Part shown: positions 5,410 to 7,229 of the stretch, in pieces | Position numbering within the stretch: the first letter of the stretch is position 1 | Layout of the letters: each line of letters starts with the position of its first letter | From: an uncultured Oscillospiraceae bacterium | GTDB lineage: Bacteria; Bacillota; Clostridia; Oscillospirales; Acutalibacteraceae | Length of the DNA: 7,229 nt | Reading direction: 5' to 3' | Assembly (NCBI GenBank): GCA_900552985.1 | Contig: USBP01000063.1 | Coordinates: forward strand, 1-7,229 | Notes under the pieces: generated by a model | What the model saw: only the letters and a program-made list of their open reading frames with translations | Told to the model about the DNA's origin: nothing | Database searches by the model: none | Made by a program: the position numbers and the translations under genes

Positions 5410-7229
5410 GTGCATACAGAAAAATTTGATGTAACAGGAATGACGTGTGCGGCATGCAGCGCGCATGTGGAAAAGGCGGTCTCCGCCGTGCCGGGTGTGT
5501 CGGAGGTTACGGTCAGCCTGCTGACGAACTCCATGAACGTCTCCTTTGACGCCCCGGCGACGCAGCAGAGCCTTTGCGGCGCCGTATCCGCAGCCGGCTA
5601 CGGCGCCGCTCCGGAGCAGGGCGAAAGCAAACAGGGCCGTGCCGCCGCGCGGGAAGCGCTGGAGGATCATGAGACGCCGAAGCTTGCCCGCCGGCTGATC
5701 GCTTCCGTCTGCCTGCTATTGCCGCTGATGTATGTGTCCATGGGGCACAAGATGTGGGGCTGGCCCGTCCCTGCCTTTCTGGGGGAAAACCCGATGGCAA
5801 TCGGCCTGTATGAGCTGCTTTTGACGGCGCTTGTAATGGTAATCAACCAGCGCTTTTTTATCAGCGGATTTCAGAGCCTGATTCATGGCGGGCCGAATAT
5901 GGATACGCTGGTGGCAATGGGAAGCGGGGCGGCGTTTCTCTACAGCACAGCGGTGCTGTTCTCCATGAGCGGCGCAATGCTCGCGGGAAATGTGGAGCTT
6001 GCGTTTCACCACGCGCATGAGCTGTATTTTGAATCGGCCGCCATGATCCTGACGCTGATAACGGTCGGTAAAATGCTGGAAGCCTACAGCAAGGGGAAAA
6101 CCACCAACGCAATCAAGAGCCTGATGGATCTGGCTCCCAAAACCGCGCATGTCGTGCGCGGCGGCGTTGAAACCACGGTTCCAGTGGAGGAAGTGCGCGT
6201 GGGGGACGCTTTCGTTGTGAGGCCCGGCGAGAGCATTCCGGTTGACGGGCAGGTGACGCAGGGAGAGAGCGCGGTCAACGAGGCGGCGCTGACGGGAGAA
6301 AGCCTGCCGGTAGATAAAGCGCCCGGCAGCCTGGTCAGCGCGGCAACGCTGAATCAGAACGGGTTTCTCACCTGTACGGCTACACGCGTCGGCAGCGATA
6401 CGACCCTGAGCCAGATCATCGAGATGGTAGAAAATGCGGCGGCCACCAAAGCGCCGATTGCAAAGGTGGCGGATAAGGTTTCCGGCGTGTTTGTGCCGGT
6501 GGTGATCGGCATTGCTCTGGTGGCGGGCATTGCTTGGCTGCTGGCGGGGGAAACGTTTGGCTATGCGCTGGCACGTGCGATCAGCGTGCTGGTCATCAGC
6601 TGCCCGTGTGCGCTGGGGCTGGCAACGCCTGTGGCGATTATGGTCGGCAGCGGGCTGGGCGCGCGCAAAGGCGTGCTCTTTAAAACGGCGGCTGCTCTGG
6701 AATCCGCCGGCAAGACAAATTTTGTGGTGCTGGATAAAACTGGAACGGTCACGCAGGGCAAGCCGCAGGTGACGGATTTGCTCCCAGCGCATGGCGCCTC
6801 GCAGGAGGAGCTGTTGCGGGTTGCCGCTGCGCTGGAAGAGAAAAGTGAACACCCGCTGGCGCATGCAATCCGGCAGCACGCGCAGGAGATCAGCCTACCG
6901 TATGAGCCCGCTGGAGCGTTTACCGCTTTGCCCGGCCACGGCGTGCAGGGTGAGATCGAGGGGAAGCCGGCCTTTGGCGGCAACGCTGTGCTCATGCGGG
7001 AAAAAGGGTTGCTGGACGCTGAGGCGCAGAGAGCGGGGGAGGCGCTGTCCACAGCGGGTAAAACGCCGCTCTATTTCGCCCTGGACGGACGGCTGCTCGG
7101 CATCATTGCGGTTGCCGACGTTGTGAAGCCTGACAGCGCCGAGGCCATCCGCGCGCTGAAAAGCATGGGCGTGCAGACCGTGATGCTCACCGGTGATAAC
7201 CGCCGCACAGCCGAGGCAATCGGCAGGCA
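5410..7229 (+). CDS. copA: Copper-exporting P1B-type ATPase CopA (3' end outside the window)
   Basis: The frame is open from GTG 5410 to the window edge (606 codons). It has one N-terminal heavy-metal-associated domain with GMTCAAC (10-16, Cys13/Cys16), then membrane segments, the actuator motif TGES (295-298), the membrane ion site CPC (398-400) typical of Cu(I)/Ag(I) pumps, phosphorylation motif DKTGT (442-446, Asp442), SEHP (479-482), GHGV (509-512) and TGDN (594-597). The GDGVND hinge motif and the last two membrane helices should lie beyond 7229; family members are usually about 740-830 residues. GTG 5410 is preferred because GAGGTG (5398-5403) sits 6 nt upstream; GTG 5401 is in frame but overlaps that site. 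The protein exports Cu(I) from the cytoplasm and is co-transcribed with csoR. No separate copZ chaperone gene lies between them. The GC-rich codon use contrasts with the operon upstream. Confidence 0.96.
   Translation, partial: MHTEKFDVTGMTCAACSAHVEKAVSAVPGVSEVTVSLLTNSMNVSFDAPATQQSLCGAVSAAGYGAAPEQGESKQGRAAAREALEDHETPKLARRLIASVCLLLPLMYVSMGHKMWGWPVPAFLGENPMAIGLYELLLTALVMVINQRFFISGFQSLIHGGPNMDTLVAMGSGAAFLYSTAVLFSMSGAMLAGNVELAFHHAHELYFESAAMILTLITVGKMLEAYSKGKTTNAIKSLMDLAPKTAHVVRGGVETTVPVEEVRVGDAFVVRPGESIPVDGQVTQGESAVNEAALTGESLPVDKAPGSLVSAATLNQNGFLTCTATRVGSDTTLSQIIEMVENAAATKAPIAKVADKVSGVFVPVVIGIALVAGIAWLLAGETFGYALARAISVLVISCPCALGLATPVAIMVGSGLGARKGVLFKTAAALESAGKTNFVVLDKTGTVTQGKPQVTDLLPAHGASQEELLRVAAALEEKSEHPLAHAIRQHAQEISLPYEPAGAFTALPGHGVQGEIEGKPAFGGNAVLMREKGLLDAEAQRAGEALSTAGKTPLYFALDGRLLGIIAVADVVKPDSAEAIRALKSMGVQTVMLTGDNRRTAEAIGR

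Noticed and set aside
5716..6879. 387-codon open frame on the minus strand
   Set aside because: It lies antisense to copA, whose plus-strand frame has every P-type ATPase motif. The minus frame has low-complexity Arg/His/Gln-rich content typical of a GC-rich shadow.
1..7229. CRISPR array, tRNA or rRNA genes
   Set aside because: No regularly spaced direct repeats, tRNA cloverleaf or rRNA-like segments were seen on either strand by eye.

Overview
This window most likely comes from a low-GC-type Gram-positive bacterium (Bacillota, probably a Clostridia/Oscillospiraceae-like gut or anaerobic lineage). The reasons are strong purine-rich Shine-Dalgarno sites before nearly every gene, sigma-A type promoters, Gram-positive style lipoprotein signal peptides, a CsoR-type copper regulator and an IS200/IS605-type transposase remnant. 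The taxonomic call is inference. Composition is mosaic: about 150-4850 is AT-rich, while 5000-7229 is clearly GC-rich.

Left edge (1-511): a short internal fragment of an IS200/IS605 TnpA-like reading frame, a perfect 10-bp hairpin, then an AT-rich non-coding stretch with a good promoter (213-241). A leader of roughly 260 nt follows, holding a 21-codon ORF with a strong ribosome binding site.

Centre (512-4810): five genes on the plus strand forming one probable operon. They encode a 201-aa exported protein or lipoprotein of unknown family, a 317-aa lipoprotein, a 200-aa ABC ATPase, a 409-aa FtsX/MacB-like permease, and a 262-aa Lgt-like prolipoprotein diacylglyceryl transferase homologue. The last four are tightly packed (14-nt overlap, 4-nt overlap, 22-nt gap). 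The first gene is separated from the rest by a large GC-rich intercistronic hairpin, as seen in operons whose first gene is made in excess. A terminator closes the unit at 4895-4929. The set looks like a self-contained envelope system: two exported proteins, a transporter that could extract or export them or protect against something, and a dedicated lipidation-type enzyme. The Lgt homologue is non-canonical: Tyr replaces the usual active-site His, and a Cys cluster lies in the signature loop. I cannot name a described system with this composition.

Right edge (4944-7229): a conventional copper-efflux operon. A near-consensus promoter is overlapped by two 17-bp CsoR-type operators, followed by csoR and then copA, which runs off the end of the window after 606 codons. 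This GC-rich part looks like host chromosome, and the AT-rich operon looks like an acquired block beside it.
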